64,000 nucleotides of DNA from NCBI RefSeq assembly GCF_017355915.2, contig NZ_JAFEUV020000010.1, positions 124,001-188,000 of the forward strand. The letters run 5' to 3'. Below are positions 41,773-50,929 of this stretch, piece by piece; position 1 is the first letter of the stretch, and each line of letters opens with the position of its first letter. The stretch comes from Telluribacter roseus. Its GTDB lineage: Bacteria; Bacteroidota; Bacteroidia; Cytophagales; Spirosomataceae. A model generated the notes under the pieces. It did not search any database. It was not told the origin of the DNA and saw only the letters and a program-made list of their open reading frames with translations. Position numbers and translations under genes: made by a program.

Positions 41773-43956
41773 TTAGGGATTTCTGTCCCCAGATTTCCTA
41801 CTGAAGAGCTTGTTAAAGCTTTCTCTGAGCTTACTGACGGTAGAGTTCCCTACATTCATCGGACCGGCGCTAATAGGTTTAAAGCCCTTTCCGGATCGCA
41901 GGCCATTCTGGTGGGGATAGATGAGTACCTTACTGATGTTTCCGAAGTACCGCTGCATCTTGAAGGGAAGATTGTCCAGGATAGCCAGGTGTGACACCGA
42001 TCCTTTACGGGCCGAGGCAAAGACAAAGAGGTCATCTACCCGAACGGTATCCGACAGAGCCGAAAAATCAGCCCAGTTGGTAAAGGTTACAAATTCGAGG
42101 GGAATGTTCATCTGCCATCTTTTCAGCAAGGTACGGACAGCCCACTCAGTAGTCGGATTGCAGAAGTAGATAATAGGTATAGACAGTTCCTGCGATAGTT
42201 TCACCATTTTGATAAACCACAGCTCAAAGCCATTCTCCCGTTCGGACAGGGGCGGAGCAGCGATAAGCATACGTTTGTGGATAGCCAGCGGCTGTAAAAA
42301 ATCACATACAAAGGCCGTCTTGTCGGCACTCTCGATGATACTGTATATCTTCTCACCGAATATTCGGTCTATCACTCCTGCGCGGCGCGGCCAGCCCAGT
42401 ATTATAATATCCGACATAACCTCAATGGAGGTTCGGGCAATACCACTGGCTACATTATGATCAATGGTGGCAATGAATTGGACATTGGTTTCGGCGGCCG
42501 AAGCATGATTCACAAAGGTAGCCATGCTATTCTTGGCCTTGATGATGTTTAACTCTGCTTCCTCATCGTTGGGCACTACCGATAAGATAGATATAGGGTT
42601 TCTGGATTTGCGGTCCTTGATCAGGATGGAAAAGTCCAGCAGCTTCTCGAAGTTATTGATATTGGCAATGGGTAGCAGAATATGTTCCGTGTCGCCTCCC
42701 GGCGTTGCTTCCCTTAATAGCTCATTCTCCGAGAGCAGCACGATCTGCTTCGCAGCTTTTTCGGTAGCAAAGGAAGACACAACACAAGTGATCAGGATCA
42801 GGATGATGGTACCATTAAGTATGTTTTCGTCCAGAATATCGGCATTGTACCCTACCAGAATAACGGCCAGCGTAGCCGCCGCGTGTGCGCTACTCAACCC
42901 AAATATGAGCTGACGCTGGGCAGTACTGTACTTAAAGATCAACTGCGTAGTAAATGCGGCCAGCCACTTGCCAAAAATCGCCACCACCGTAAGGGCACCG
43001 GCTATGATCAGAGCCATTGGCCCTTTGAAGATGACCGACACATCCACCAGCATACCTACGCTGATCAGAAAGAAGGGAATAAAAAGCGCGTTGCCGATAA
43101 ACTCAATGCGGTTCATCAGGGCTGATGAATGCGGAATCAGACTATTGAGGGCCAGCCCGGCTACGAAGGCTCCGATAATGGGCTCCACACCGGCTACCTC
43201 AGCCAGAAAGGCCGCAAAGAAAACTACCGACAGAACAAAGATGTAGTGGGAGTGCTTTTCACCTTCCAGCTTTCTGAAAAACCATTCGGCAATCCGGGGA
43301 ATCAGAAAAAACATGATGGCAGAAAAAATAAGCAGCGAAATACCGAGGGTAATCCAGAAGCTTTGGGTCAGTCCCCCGTTTTTGGCCCCTGTAATCACGG
43401 CGAGCAGAATAAGTACGGCCGTATCGGTCAGAATGGTACCTCCTACGGTAACAGCCACCGCCTGGTTATTGGCTATGCCCAGACGGCTTACAATGGGATA
43501 AGCCACCAGTGTATGGGTAGCAAACATACTGGCCGTCAAAAAACTGGCGTTAAAATCGTAGCCGAGCAGGTAGTAACATACCGGGTACCCTACTCCCAAC
43601 GGGAGGATAAAGGTTAAAAAGCCAAACACCAGACTCTTGTTCCGGTTGGCCTTGAACTCGGCCATATCCAGCTCAAGACCCGCAATAAACATGATGTAGA
43701 GCAACCCGATCGTAGAGAACAGGTCCACGGCCGAGTTGCGGGCCAGCAGATTGAGCCCGTTGGGCCCCACTACTACTCCCGAAATAATAAGGACTATGAT
43801 ACCAGGGATATTGAACCGCCTGAGCAGTATAGGAGATATAAGTATGATGAACAGAATCAGGGAGAATACCAGCACCGGGTTTTGCAGGGGCAGGTTAAAT
43901 TCGTCTACTAAATGATCAAAGAAATGTGGCATAGTGTACTGTATTTGTTCACCCAT
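41773..43956 (-). CDS. CPA2-type cation:proton antiporter with cytoplasmic tail
   Basis: The 727-residue inner membrane protein has about twelve hydrophobic segments (residues 25-410) of the Na+/H+ or K+/H+ exchanger family: GTILTDTAVLILLAV, GVEPIIGAFVAGLALN and FGLSSAHAAATLAVILVGYN are the conserved core. A tail of about 300 residues follows with two universal-stress-like repeats (HILLPIANINNFEKLL and RMLIAAPPLSERENG) that may bind nucleotide and regulate transport. A second ATG at 43932 is an equally plausible start. It stands alone. Confidence 0.92.
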   Translation of the reverse strand: MGEQIQYTMPHFFDHLVDEFNLPLQNPVLVFSLILFIILISPILLRRFNIPGIIVLIISGVVVGPNGLNLLARNSAVDLFSTIGLLYIMFIAGLELDMAEFKANRNKSLVFGFLTFILPLGVGYPVCYYLLGYDFNASFLTASMFATHTLVAYPIVSRLGIANNQAVAVTVGGTILTDTAVLILLAVITGAKNGGLTQSFWITLGISLLIFSAIMFFLIPRIAEWFFRKLEGEKHSHYIFVLSVVFFAAFLAEVAGVEPIIGAFVAGLALNSLIPHSSALMNRIEFIGNALFIPFFLISVGMLVDVSVIFKGPMALIIAGALTVVAIFGKWLAAFTTQLIFKYSTAQRQLIFGLSSAHAAATLAVILVGYNADILDENILNGTIILILITCVVSSFATEKAAKQIVLLSENELLREATPGGDTEHILLPIANINNFEKLLDFSILIKDRKSRNPISILSVVPNDEEAELNIIKAKNSMATFVNHASAAETNVQFIATIDHNVASGIARTSIEVMSDIIILGWPRRAGVIDRIFGEKIYSIIESADKTAFVCDFLQPLAIHKRMLIAAPPLSERENGFELWFIKMVKLSQELSIPIIYFCNPTTEWAVRTLLKRWQMNIPLEFVTFTNWADFSALSDTVRVDDLFVFASARKGSVSHLAILDNLPFKMQRYFGNISKVLIYPHQNGLRSGKGFKPISAGPMNVGNSTVSKLRESFNKLFSRKSGDRNP

Positions 43957-44158
43957 CTTTAAGTACTTTGGCAGTACCTTTATACATATCAGACGGTTAC
44001 ACCTGATATTGTAAACTCTCCAAAACTACACAGACTTCTTTATGTTTAACACAGGGTAATCTGTTTCAAACTTCCTATGGAAGAACAGATTCAATAAACC
44101 CAATTTATTCACAGAATAAGCCTGTACATATACCTACTGGGAGTAATAAAGCAGTACT

Positions 44159-45259
44159 TTATAGGTGAATATCTATACCTGTCTCCTCCGCAATTACCCT
44201 AAGCGACGCTGCTACTTCTTTATCGACCGGGATGCCGGCCTGCATACGTACCTGGTAGGCCTGCCTTTCCGGATCACCCGGAATAAGTACTCCCTCCGTA
44301 CCCGGCAAAGGCCGGGTAGCACGCATGGTGCGTATCCACTCGTCGATGTCCTGCTTGAACTCCTGCTTATCGCGAAAACCATCAATATCCAGGGCTCCGA
44401 AAAAATGGCCGATGCCCTTGCCTACCTGCCGCTCCGAAGGCGCCACGTGAATAGCAAACGGAACCGCAAAAGGTCCCCAGTTGGCGCCGCTCAGTACCGC
44501 CGAGAGGATATCCACCATACTGGCCAGGCAGTACCCCTTATGCCCGCTCCCCATCTCGCTACCGCCCAGGGGTAGCAGGGCTCCACCTTCTATCATATCG
44601 GCGGGCTGGGTGGTAGCGTAGCCTTCTTTGTCAATGCACCAGCCATCAGGGATACTTTGCCCTTTACGTTTGGCAATCTCTACCTTACCGTACGACACCG
44701 CACTGGAGGCAAAGTCAATCACAACGGGTGGCTCGTGTAGTCCCGGAAAAGCGATGGCGACCGGGTTAGTACCCAGCATCTTCTCGGCTCCATTGAAAGG
44801 GGCCACTCCTTTGGTGGTGTTGGTCATGGAAATACCGATCAGGTCTTCCTGCAGAGCCATCACCGGATAGTACCCCGCGGCACCGTAGTGATTGGTATTA
44901 CAGACACTGATCCAGCCGGAGCCGTGCTCCTGGGCTTTACGCATGGCTATCTCCATACATTGAGGGCCTACCACCAGTCCCAGCCCATTATCACCATCCA
45001 CCGTGGCCACACTAGCCCGTTCCCGTACTATTCTGATCTCAGGCCGTGGGTTGATGCGTCCCGCCTTCAGCAGGTCGTAGTAGGTTTTGAGGCGGGCTAC
45101 TCCGTGTGAGTCGATGCCATGCTCATCACTGTAGGCCAGTACATCGGCGGCCCGTACGGCATCCTGGTGGGGTACATCAAAATATTCAAAAACCTGAGTA
45201 GTAAAATGACGGAGCTGCGGCGCAGAAATAATAACGTTCCGGTTGTCTTGTGAAATCAT
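44159..45259 (-). CDS. Malate/L-lactate dehydrogenase-like (Ldh_2) oxidoreductase
   Basis: The 366-residue NAD(P)-dependent dehydrogenase belongs to the Ldh_2 family (malate/L-lactate/ureidoglycolate/2,3-diketogulonate). SDEHGIDSHGVARL holds the conserved substrate histidine, NTNHYGAAGYYP the catalytic histidine, and the GTNPVAIAFPG and SGHKGYCLASM blocks the cofactor cleft. Which 2-hydroxyacid it oxidises cannot be said. It is monocistronic, with a terminator of another transcript just upstream. Confidence 0.92.
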   Translation of the reverse strand: MISQDNRNVIISAPQLRHFTTQVFEYFDVPHQDAVRAADVLAYSDEHGIDSHGVARLKTYYDLLKAGRINPRPEIRIVRERASVATVDGDNGLGLVVGPQCMEIAMRKAQEHGSGWISVCNTNHYGAAGYYPVMALQEDLIGISMTNTTKGVAPFNGAEKMLGTNPVAIAFPGLHEPPVVIDFASSAVSYGKVEIAKRKGQSIPDGWCIDKEGYATTQPADMIEGGALLPLGGSEMGSGHKGYCLASMVDILSAVLSGANWGPFAVPFAIHVAPSERQVGKGIGHFFGALDIDGFRDKQEFKQDIDEWIRTMRATRPLPGTEGVLIPGDPERQAYQVRMQAGIPVDKEVAASLRVIAEETGIDIHL

Positions 45260-45397
45260 AGGTAGTAGTTATAAAAGAGTTGGTGTGGCCGTAAAAGCGT
45301 GGCTAATGATTATCTGCTAGCTAAAATGTACCGTCCTCCCGTTTTTACTGAAATTGCTCCCCTAGTTTTTATAATTCTACCGGAAACTGCTGTGCAT

Positions 45398-45432
45398 AAA
45401 AAAAGGAGTCATAAACCACGTTTATGACTCCT
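45398..45432 (-). terminator. Minus-strand terminator with no assigned gene
   Basis: On the minus strand AGGAGTCATAAA / TTTATGACTCCT pairs perfectly around a five-base loop and is followed by seven T. No confident minus-strand gene lies upstream. Confidence 0.8.
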
Positions 45433-46118
45433 GTGCACCATTGTTGAGTATCAAATTGTAGAGTAGAAAATTATGTAGCAAATTTTCGAATCCTGATATT
45501 ATGTAGTTAAAAAACTGTGCCAGAGGTATATATAGGGCGCCTGCTACTACTCCTTTTCTTAACCAATAAGTATAGTGGCTCCCCATCCTGTGCATCGGCC
45601 ACCTACCTCTGACCCGAGAACGCCCTAAACTTTTATAATAAGGATATAAGAAAGATAAATATAACAATAGTTAGTTTTAACTACTTCACCATGTACGCCA
45701 ACTCAACAGCATTCACCTCTCTCTCCACTAAGAAGGTGTTAGCCAGATCTACTCGACCCGACTTAGAATAGTACTATTCTAACGAATTCAGGTAGGTTAT
45801 AAAGAAAAGAAACAAAGTATGGTTTATTTCCATTACCTTCCGTAACCGTTTGATAATTAGCGACATGTTTGACCGAGTATATTCTGATAAAGAATAACCT
45901 TAAGCTGACTAGTTAATCCATATATCCACATGTACATGAAAGTAGGAGGAATTGTAAGATCAGACAGTGAGTCATGTATAGTTAAGGGCCGGAAAACTGC
46001 TCAGATAGACAAACGGTTGTATTTTTCCAATACACGATCAAACGTATGCGGCAAAGTATCTGATCAGGAGCACGGCCGGTATGGCTTTGCAACATACTCC
46101 ATAACGACCTGAGCCTAC
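45433..46118. other. Spacer of about 690 bases; one weak minus-strand frame
   Basis: The minus strand has an open frame from 45667 (or ATG 45595) to 45422 whose stop lies within the terminator hairpin. It would encode a short hydrophobic peptide (GVVAGALYIPLAQFFNYI), without known relatives. Either this is a small membrane protein or the transcript is untranslated RNA. The rest shows nothing. Confidence 0.3.
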
Positions 46119-46325
46119 ATGACACCAGTAGAACCCCGCCGATACAGAAGTAGTGCTACTACTATCCACAGCCGTAGTATACTATGGAAGTACCTCCTGT
46201 CCCATTCAGGCAAGCAAATCGAGGCTTTTGAAGCACATACCTTCCGGGCATCACCTTACGGAAGCAACTGGCTATATCTAAGCTGTACTACCTCCCAACC
46301 AACATCAGCCACATTCCTACTATGA
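46119..46325 (+). CDS. N-terminal part of the split unknown-domain gene
   Basis: The 68-residue frame resembles residues 22-57 of the intact protein at 24613: WKYLLSHSGKQIEAFE against KKYFFGYINKHAEVFE and SPYGSNWLYL against TPYGDNCLPL, 13 identities in 35 aligned positions by my count. It ends in TGA overlapping the ATG of the next frame as ATGA. So the region coding for one protein at 24.6 kb is divided between two frames here. It could be two translationally coupled proteins, a programmed frameshift product or a pseudogene. Confidence 0.5.
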   Translation: MTPVEPRRYRSSATTIHSRSILWKYLLSHSGKQIEAFEAHTFRASPYGSNWLYLSCTTSQPTSATFLL

Positions 46326-46651
46326 AAAATTCCCTCCCAGAGCAACCGATCACCAACCTACCCCAGGGTACTGACATAAAGCGATATTCGGTACTGTACC
46401 TTTTGCAGGAACAGTACTGTCACACGGGCTGCATAACCTACCTGCAGGCGCAGGCTCTGCTCGAAGGTATGTCTGCTGAAACCGGACAGACTCCCGTAGG
46501 CATCTATGACGCCAAAACCGAGCTTTTTGAGTGGGAGCCCGATCGTAAGCTACTTTATAACCAGGCCTCTATTGGCGAGCAGGGAAAACGAGCCGAGGAG
46601 ATGATCCGGATTGTACAGGAATTGAGGCTACACGATAGTAATAACCAATAA
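46322..46651 (+). CDS. C-terminal domain copy of the unknown-domain gene
   Basis: The 109-residue product is the second copy of the domain seen at 24613. From RYSVLYL to LRLHD it matches residues 93-178 of that protein, 56 of 85 positions identical by my count; the best-kept core is PVGIYDAKTELFEWEP and YNQASIGEQGKRAEEM. It has no signal peptide. The strong conservation of the core indicates selection on the protein, so this frame is expressed or only recently lost. It converges on a receiver gene 89 bases downstream. Confidence 0.75.
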   Translation: MKNSLPEQPITNLPQGTDIKRYSVLYLLQEQYCHTGCITYLQAQALLEGMSAETGQTPVGIYDAKTELFEWEPDRKLLYNQASIGEQGKRAEEMIRIVQELRLHDSNNQ

Positions 46652-46740
46652 AGCGAAGTACTTATAGGGCGGCAACGTATCCTTTAGTAAGCTCACGGTA
46701 GGGTACTAGACTCCATAGCTCACAAAGCACGGGACTATAT

Positions 46741-47160
46741 CTATCTGCCGTAAAAAAAGTAGCTATTGTTCCGGATGGGAGAATCCAGAAGCGAACGAAT
46801 GGTTTTTACCATTTCTCTGAATCCGGTAGGCTTCACTATATACCCGGCCGCTCCAAGTTCTTTTGTCTCGGATATATCGCGCGGGTAGTTAGAGGTCGAA
46901 TAGATAACAATAGGCACCTCTTTCAGCCGGTCTATGGTTTTCAATCTGACGAGGCACTGCTTCCCATCCAGTCCCCGCATATTGAGATCCAAAAAAATAA
47001 CCTCCGGGGTAAAACCTTCTTCTTTCTGCAGCAACTCCAGGGCATTGGTACCACTTATTTCAGTCACGCAACGCAAAGCAGGATTGACGTCGTGCAATGC
47101 CGACGAAAAAAGAAACTGATCATCCGTATCATCATCAATAAGTAACCAAGTGTCGCCCAT
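46741..47160 (-). CDS. Stand-alone Rcp1-like response regulator, paralogue B
   Basis: The 139-residue receiver has the acidic pocket LIDDDTDD, phosphoacceptor Asp58 in VIFLDLNMRGLDGKQC, switch in VIYSTSNYP, and Lys in VKPTG. The usual Pro of the N-M-P-G turn is Arg here (MRG). It ends in an aromatic NNSYFFYGR tail like its paralogues at 33578 and 47959. No output domain or kinase is nearby. It converges on the split unknown-domain gene. Confidence 0.9.
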   Translation of the reverse strand: MGDTWLLIDDDTDDQFLFSSALHDVNPALRCVTEISGTNALELLQKEEGFTPEVIFLDLNMRGLDGKQCLVRLKTIDRLKEVPIVIYSTSNYPRDISETKELGAAGYIVKPTGFREMVKTIRSLLDSPIRNNSYFFYGR

Positions 47161-47390
47161 AATTCAGAGTTAATTAATACCGGCAGCCAGACATAAGTCA
47201 CCACCTGTAACCATTAGCTTCCTGGTTTAGAACAGCAAAGTGTCTGGTTATGTTGCATGTATTAGCTGTAAATTATAAAACATCGTGCCTACTTCTGTCA
47301 GAAGGTGATAGCAACAGGTAGAAGCGTTTGATTCGTAGGGACATACTGAGGCTCCTCAAAACGTCTACTCCACTCATAATCATTGCTCTA

Positions 47391-47427
47391 AAACAAAAGA
47401 GTCAAAGGCCAATAACCTCTGACTCTT
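47391..47427 (-). terminator. Minus-strand terminator, far from any gene end
   Basis: AAGAGTCAGAGG / CCTTTGACTCTT pair on the minus strand, followed by TTTGTTT. The nearest upstream minus-strand gene stops 530 bases away. Confidence 0.6.
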
Positions 47428-47663
47428 GATCATCTATACACACTTTAAGTATGAATATCTCATACGAAAATATACACCTTTACACAGCAAATACTGTGCC
47501 ATAAAATTTACACAGCAACTAAATTAATAGAATAGTTATACGTATTTATATAATTTTCCTATAATAACTACTATAATAGTAAAGCGCTCCTTTAATCAGA
47601 CACCTACTGATTGATACTAAATCAACTTTGTAGACCCTTAATTTTCAGCAATAAGACAGTAAA

Positions 47664-47944
47664 ATGAGGGTAACGTCAGTGGGATTACAAGTACCAAAGT
47701 GGTTATTCCATTCATTAAACACCTGGATGACAAGGCGCAGGCAGGGAGACTGGAAGTGATTCTACCGGACCACCCTTTGACCCGTATGGAGGTACAGGTA
47801 TTTCTCTGCACTTACTCGCAGAGGGTTGAGCATCCGCCAGAGGTAGTAAAGCCTGAACAGAATTACTCTAAGAAAGTAACAAGATTGGTACTACACGCCC
47901 CTCTGTGGAGTATCAGTAGTGATGTAGTGAATAGTGGTGTATAG
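47664..47944 (+). pseudogene. Possible relic of a LysR-type regulator C-terminus
   Basis: From ATG 47664 one frame reads VTSVGLQVPKWLFHSLNTW, and after a shift near 47725 another reads QAGRLEVILPDHPLTRMEV. Together these resemble the effector-domain end of LysR regulators (GLGIALLPxWL ... AGRLVxxLPDxP). The helix-turn-helix half is not seen. The similarity is weak, and this may be chance. Confidence 0.3.
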
Positions 47945-47958
47945 GTGAGCAACTAGTT

Positions 47959-48384
47959 CTAAGCTCTCTTGGAAAAGTAGAAGTAGCTATTATCCCACGA
48001 AGTAGTAGTAATGACTTTGTTCAAAGTATCTACCAGATCCGAAAAAGCGTCAGGTTTGACTACATAGCCGGCCGAGCCCAGCTCTTTGGTCTCAGACACA
48101 TGCAGAGGGTTGATAGAGGTAGAATAGATAATAATGGGTACCTCCTTCAGGCGATCTATGGTTTTCAGCTCTACCAGACACTGCTTACCGTCCATACCGG
48201 GCATATTCAGATCCAGGAAGATAAAGCCCGGTACCAGGCTTTGCTCACTTTTCAACTTCTCTACGGCCTTAATACCACTATCCAACACCACACAATTCAG
48301 ATTGGGGTTTACCTGATGCAGGGCAGTAGTGAAGAGATCATGCTCTTCCACGTCATCATCTATAAGTAAGCAGGTTGCGTTCAA
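47959..48384 (-). CDS. Stand-alone Rcp1-like response regulator, paralogue C
   Basis: The 141-residue receiver shows LIDDDVEEHDLF, phosphoacceptor Asp58 in FIFLDLNMPGMDGKQC, the switch in IIYSTSINP and Lys in VKPDA. It matches paralogues A (33578) and B (46741) over the whole domain and ends in DNSYFYFSKRA. All three lack output domains and adjacent kinases, so they must be phosphorylated by a distant kinase or act by docking. It is monocistronic. Confidence 0.9.
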   Translation of the reverse strand: MNATCLLIDDDVEEHDLFTTALHQVNPNLNCVVLDSGIKAVEKLKSEQSLVPGFIFLDLNMPGMDGKQCLVELKTIDRLKEVPIIIYSTSINPLHVSETKELGSAGYVVKPDAFSDLVDTLNKVITTTSWDNSYFYFSKRA

Positions 48385-48849
48385 TTGCGTTGTTAGTTAG
48401 GTTAGTTAGCACAAATGCCCACAAATATACGATTTGTTTAAAATCTTTTTGACAAAGTATCTATTGGACTTACTCTAAGTAAGGTATGGATACCTACAAA
48501 ACTACTCATCTACCTGCTGTCTTACAGCCATTCTGCCCCAGCCTCCGGTAGGTTAATAAGTTTGATACACGTACTCTAGTACGCAATAGTAGTCTTCCTA
48601 TTATGTATAGGTATTAGTATACATCATTCATTTTAGCCAGTTGAATGTCTGCTTAGACTACTATTTTCAAGTCGCATATCATTCCTAATCACTTACTTAT
48701 TCGACCGTAGCGGGTTGTTCTGAATCCGGGATTACGGTTACACCTATACGTTTCGATTCAGCAACAACAGGATGTATCCAGCCACAAACAATCTTACTAG
48801 CAAGCTGTTAATCAATACGAAACATAGATTAAGTAAACACACGATAACT
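48385..48849. other. Divergent promoter spacer, no gene seen
   Basis: About 465 AT-rich bases between the receiver gene and the SDR gene. No repeat or RNA gene noticed. Confidence 0.4.
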
Positions 48850-49899
48850 ATGAACACAGAGACAGTGAAAACAGCATTGATTACCGGAGCCTCCAGCGGC
48901 ATCGGTCGGGAACTGGCAAAACTATTTGCCAAAGATGGGTACAACCTGGTGTTGGTATCACGTGGTGAAGACACGCTTCAGCAGCTCGCCGATGAGTTAA
49001 AGCAAAAACATTCTATCCATAAGGCTATCGTCATTAAGAAAGACCTGGCCAAGGAGAATGCGGCCCAGGAGCTGTACAATGAAGTAAAGCAACAGGGCAT
49101 TACGGTGGATGTACTCGTCAATGATGCGGGAGTGGGTGTTCACGGTATGTTTGCGACCGAAACCGACTGGGAGAAGGAAAGTGCGATGATTCACCTGAAT
49201 ACGCTCAGCCTCACTCACCTGACCAAGCTGTATCTGAAAGAGATGGTAGCCCGCAATGAGGGTAAAATCCTGAATCTGGCTTCTATTGTTTCCATTATGC
49301 CTTCTCCGCTAATGGCCGTTTATGCCGGTACCAAAGCCTACGTGTACAACTTTACGCAATCGCTGGTCAACGAGCTCAAAGATACCAACGTGACCATTAC
49401 AGCCCTACTACCCAATGCTACCGATACCGACTTCTTCCGCAAAGCCGGGGCCGAAAACGCCCGCGTTACCGAAATGCTGGATGACGCTGTGATGGTGGCC
49501 GAGGAAGGATATAAGGCTTTGATGAAGGGGGAGACCAAGGTAATACCCGGCGGACTCATGAATAAATCGTATGAAGTAATAGCTCATCTGGCTCCTGAGG
49601 AGGCTTTGGCAGCTATGATGCGCAAGAACATGGAACCCAAAGGATCTCCCCTTATCAACCTGTCCAAAAAGGAGCAAAAGCAACTGGCGGTTGGCCTTGG
49701 TCTGGCCGTAGTCAGTCTGGTAGGCTATGCCATTTTCAATACCCTCACCAACCTGAGCGAGTACGACAAAGCCAGGTACCGCTATAAGTTTGGCCGGGCC
49801 AGCCGCGAAGCCAAAAGAACTTTGAACAACGTAAGCGAATCGTTATCAGAAACACTGGCTAACGCAAAAGCTACCGTTTCCAGCACACTTGCTTCCTAG
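48850..49899 (+). CDS. SDR family oxidoreductase with C-terminal membrane tail
   Basis: The 349-residue product is a short-chain dehydrogenase: TALITGASSGIGRELA (cofactor motif, residues 8-23), NDAGVG, the serine in NLASIVSIMPS, and YAGTKAYV (YxxxK). I chose the ATG at 48850; 26 upstream codons are not family-like. Residues about 280-300 (LAVGLGLAVVSLVGYAIF) form a hydrophobic span and the last 50 residues are Ser/Thr/Ala-rich and helical, so it is probably membrane-anchored. The short-chain substrate is unknown. Confidence 0.88.
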   Translation: MNTETVKTALITGASSGIGRELAKLFAKDGYNLVLVSRGEDTLQQLADELKQKHSIHKAIVIKKDLAKENAAQELYNEVKQQGITVDVLVNDAGVGVHGMFATETDWEKESAMIHLNTLSLTHLTKLYLKEMVARNEGKILNLASIVSIMPSPLMAVYAGTKAYVYNFTQSLVNELKDTNVTITALLPNATDTDFFRKAGAENARVTEMLDDAVMVAEEGYKALMKGETKVIPGGLMNKSYEVIAHLAPEEALAAMMRKNMEPKGSPLINLSKKEQKQLAVGLGLAVVSLVGYAIFNTLTNLSEYDKARYRYKFGRASREAKRTLNNVSESLSETLANAKATVSSTLAS

Positions 49900-49910
49900 C
49901 TACTACTTGT

Positions 49911-49947
49911 GCCAGGCAAGGCCGGACCATCACCGGCCTTGCCTGGC
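49911..49947 (+). terminator. Stem-loop after the SDR gene
   Basis: A perfect 15-bp stem GCCAGGCAAGGCCGG / CCGGCCTTGCCTGGC with a seven-base loop. No T-run follows, so termination is likely but unproven. Confidence 0.6.
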
Positions 49948-50147
49948 TCCCCTGACTACATGGCTCCCCCCACTTGGTTAGAAGCCCTATTCTTTGCTAC
50001 CGGCAATCCTGCCCGGTACGCCGGACAAGGGGCTGGTATAGCAATAGGTATGTATAAAGCGCTACTGCTGATTAAGTTTACCTTGACGGACTACTTATTT
50101 GGTAGCAGCACTTTATATTTGCTACCAACACCTACCCTACTACTCCC

Positions 50148-50819
50148 ATGCATACCCAGCCCCTCAGAGTGATCATAACCGGCTCTACCGGCATGGTTGG
50201 AGAAGGCGTCCTGCATACCTGCCTAATCCACCCCGACGTAGAAGCAGTACTAGTAGTAAACCGGAAGCCTTGCGGGGTAGTACATCCTAAACTTAAAGAA
50301 ATCATCCATTCAGACTTCTTTGATCTTACTCCTATCGAAGATCAGCTGGCAGGCTACAACGCCTGCTTCTTTTGCCTGGGTGTGTCGTCAGTAGGTATGT
50401 CGGCCGACGAGTACTACCGGCTTACCTATACCCTTACCCTACAGTTCGCACAGCTCCTGAGCCGGCTGAACCCTGCAATGATCTTTTGTTACGTATCCGG
50501 CGCCGGTACCGACAGTACCGAACAGGGCCGCATCGGCTGGGCCCGGGTAAAAGGTAAGACCGAAAATGAGTTGAGAAAGCTGCCCTTCCGCCAGGTATTT
50601 GCCTTTCGCCCCGGCTTTATCCAGCCCCTCAAAGGCATGCAGCATACCCATAGCTACTACACTTACATCACCTGGCTCTTTCCGGTAGGCAGAGCCCTGT
50701 ACCCGAAAGGTTTTTGTAGGTTGGATGAACTGGCCCTTGCCATGATCCATGTCGTCAAAAAAGGGTATCCTAAGAATATTCTGGAAGGAGATGATATTAT
50801 TCTGGCCGCTAAACTCTAA
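50148..50819 (+). CDS. NAD(P)-binding epimerase/dehydratase-like protein
   Basis: The 223-residue product has the Rossmann start VIITGSTGMVGEGVL (GxxGxxG) and a conserved YVSGAGTDS in the centre, matching small atypical SDR proteins related to human HTATIP2 and bacterial NAD-dependent epimerases. It lacks the usual YxxxK in place, so enzyme activity is uncertain. It may be a regulator or reductase. It lies before a TauE-type exporter gene on the same strand. Confidence 0.82.
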   Translation: MHTQPLRVIITGSTGMVGEGVLHTCLIHPDVEAVLVVNRKPCGVVHPKLKEIIHSDFFDLTPIEDQLAGYNACFFCLGVSSVGMSADEYYRLTYTLTLQFAQLLSRLNPAMIFCYVSGAGTDSTEQGRIGWARVKGKTENELRKLPFRQVFAFRPGFIQPLKGMQHTHSYYTYITWLFPVGRALYPKGFCRLDELALAMIHVVKKGYPKNILEGDDIILAAKL

Positions 50820-50929
50820 CATAGCAGTAAAGTCTGCTGACAAAACTTTACCGGAAGAGCAGAGAAACTACAAAAGTCACCCTACCAGTAACTATTTTTG
50901 CAGCCACATTATGCTGTTAACCTCCTACT

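Noticed and set aside
45481-45500. A TTCGAATCC motif resembling a tRNA T-arm
   Set aside because: No acceptor, D or anticodon stem can be drawn around it.
49909-50172. An 87-codon frame after the SDR gene
   Set aside because: It starts in a terminator stem-loop, has no similarity and overlaps the start of the next gene.
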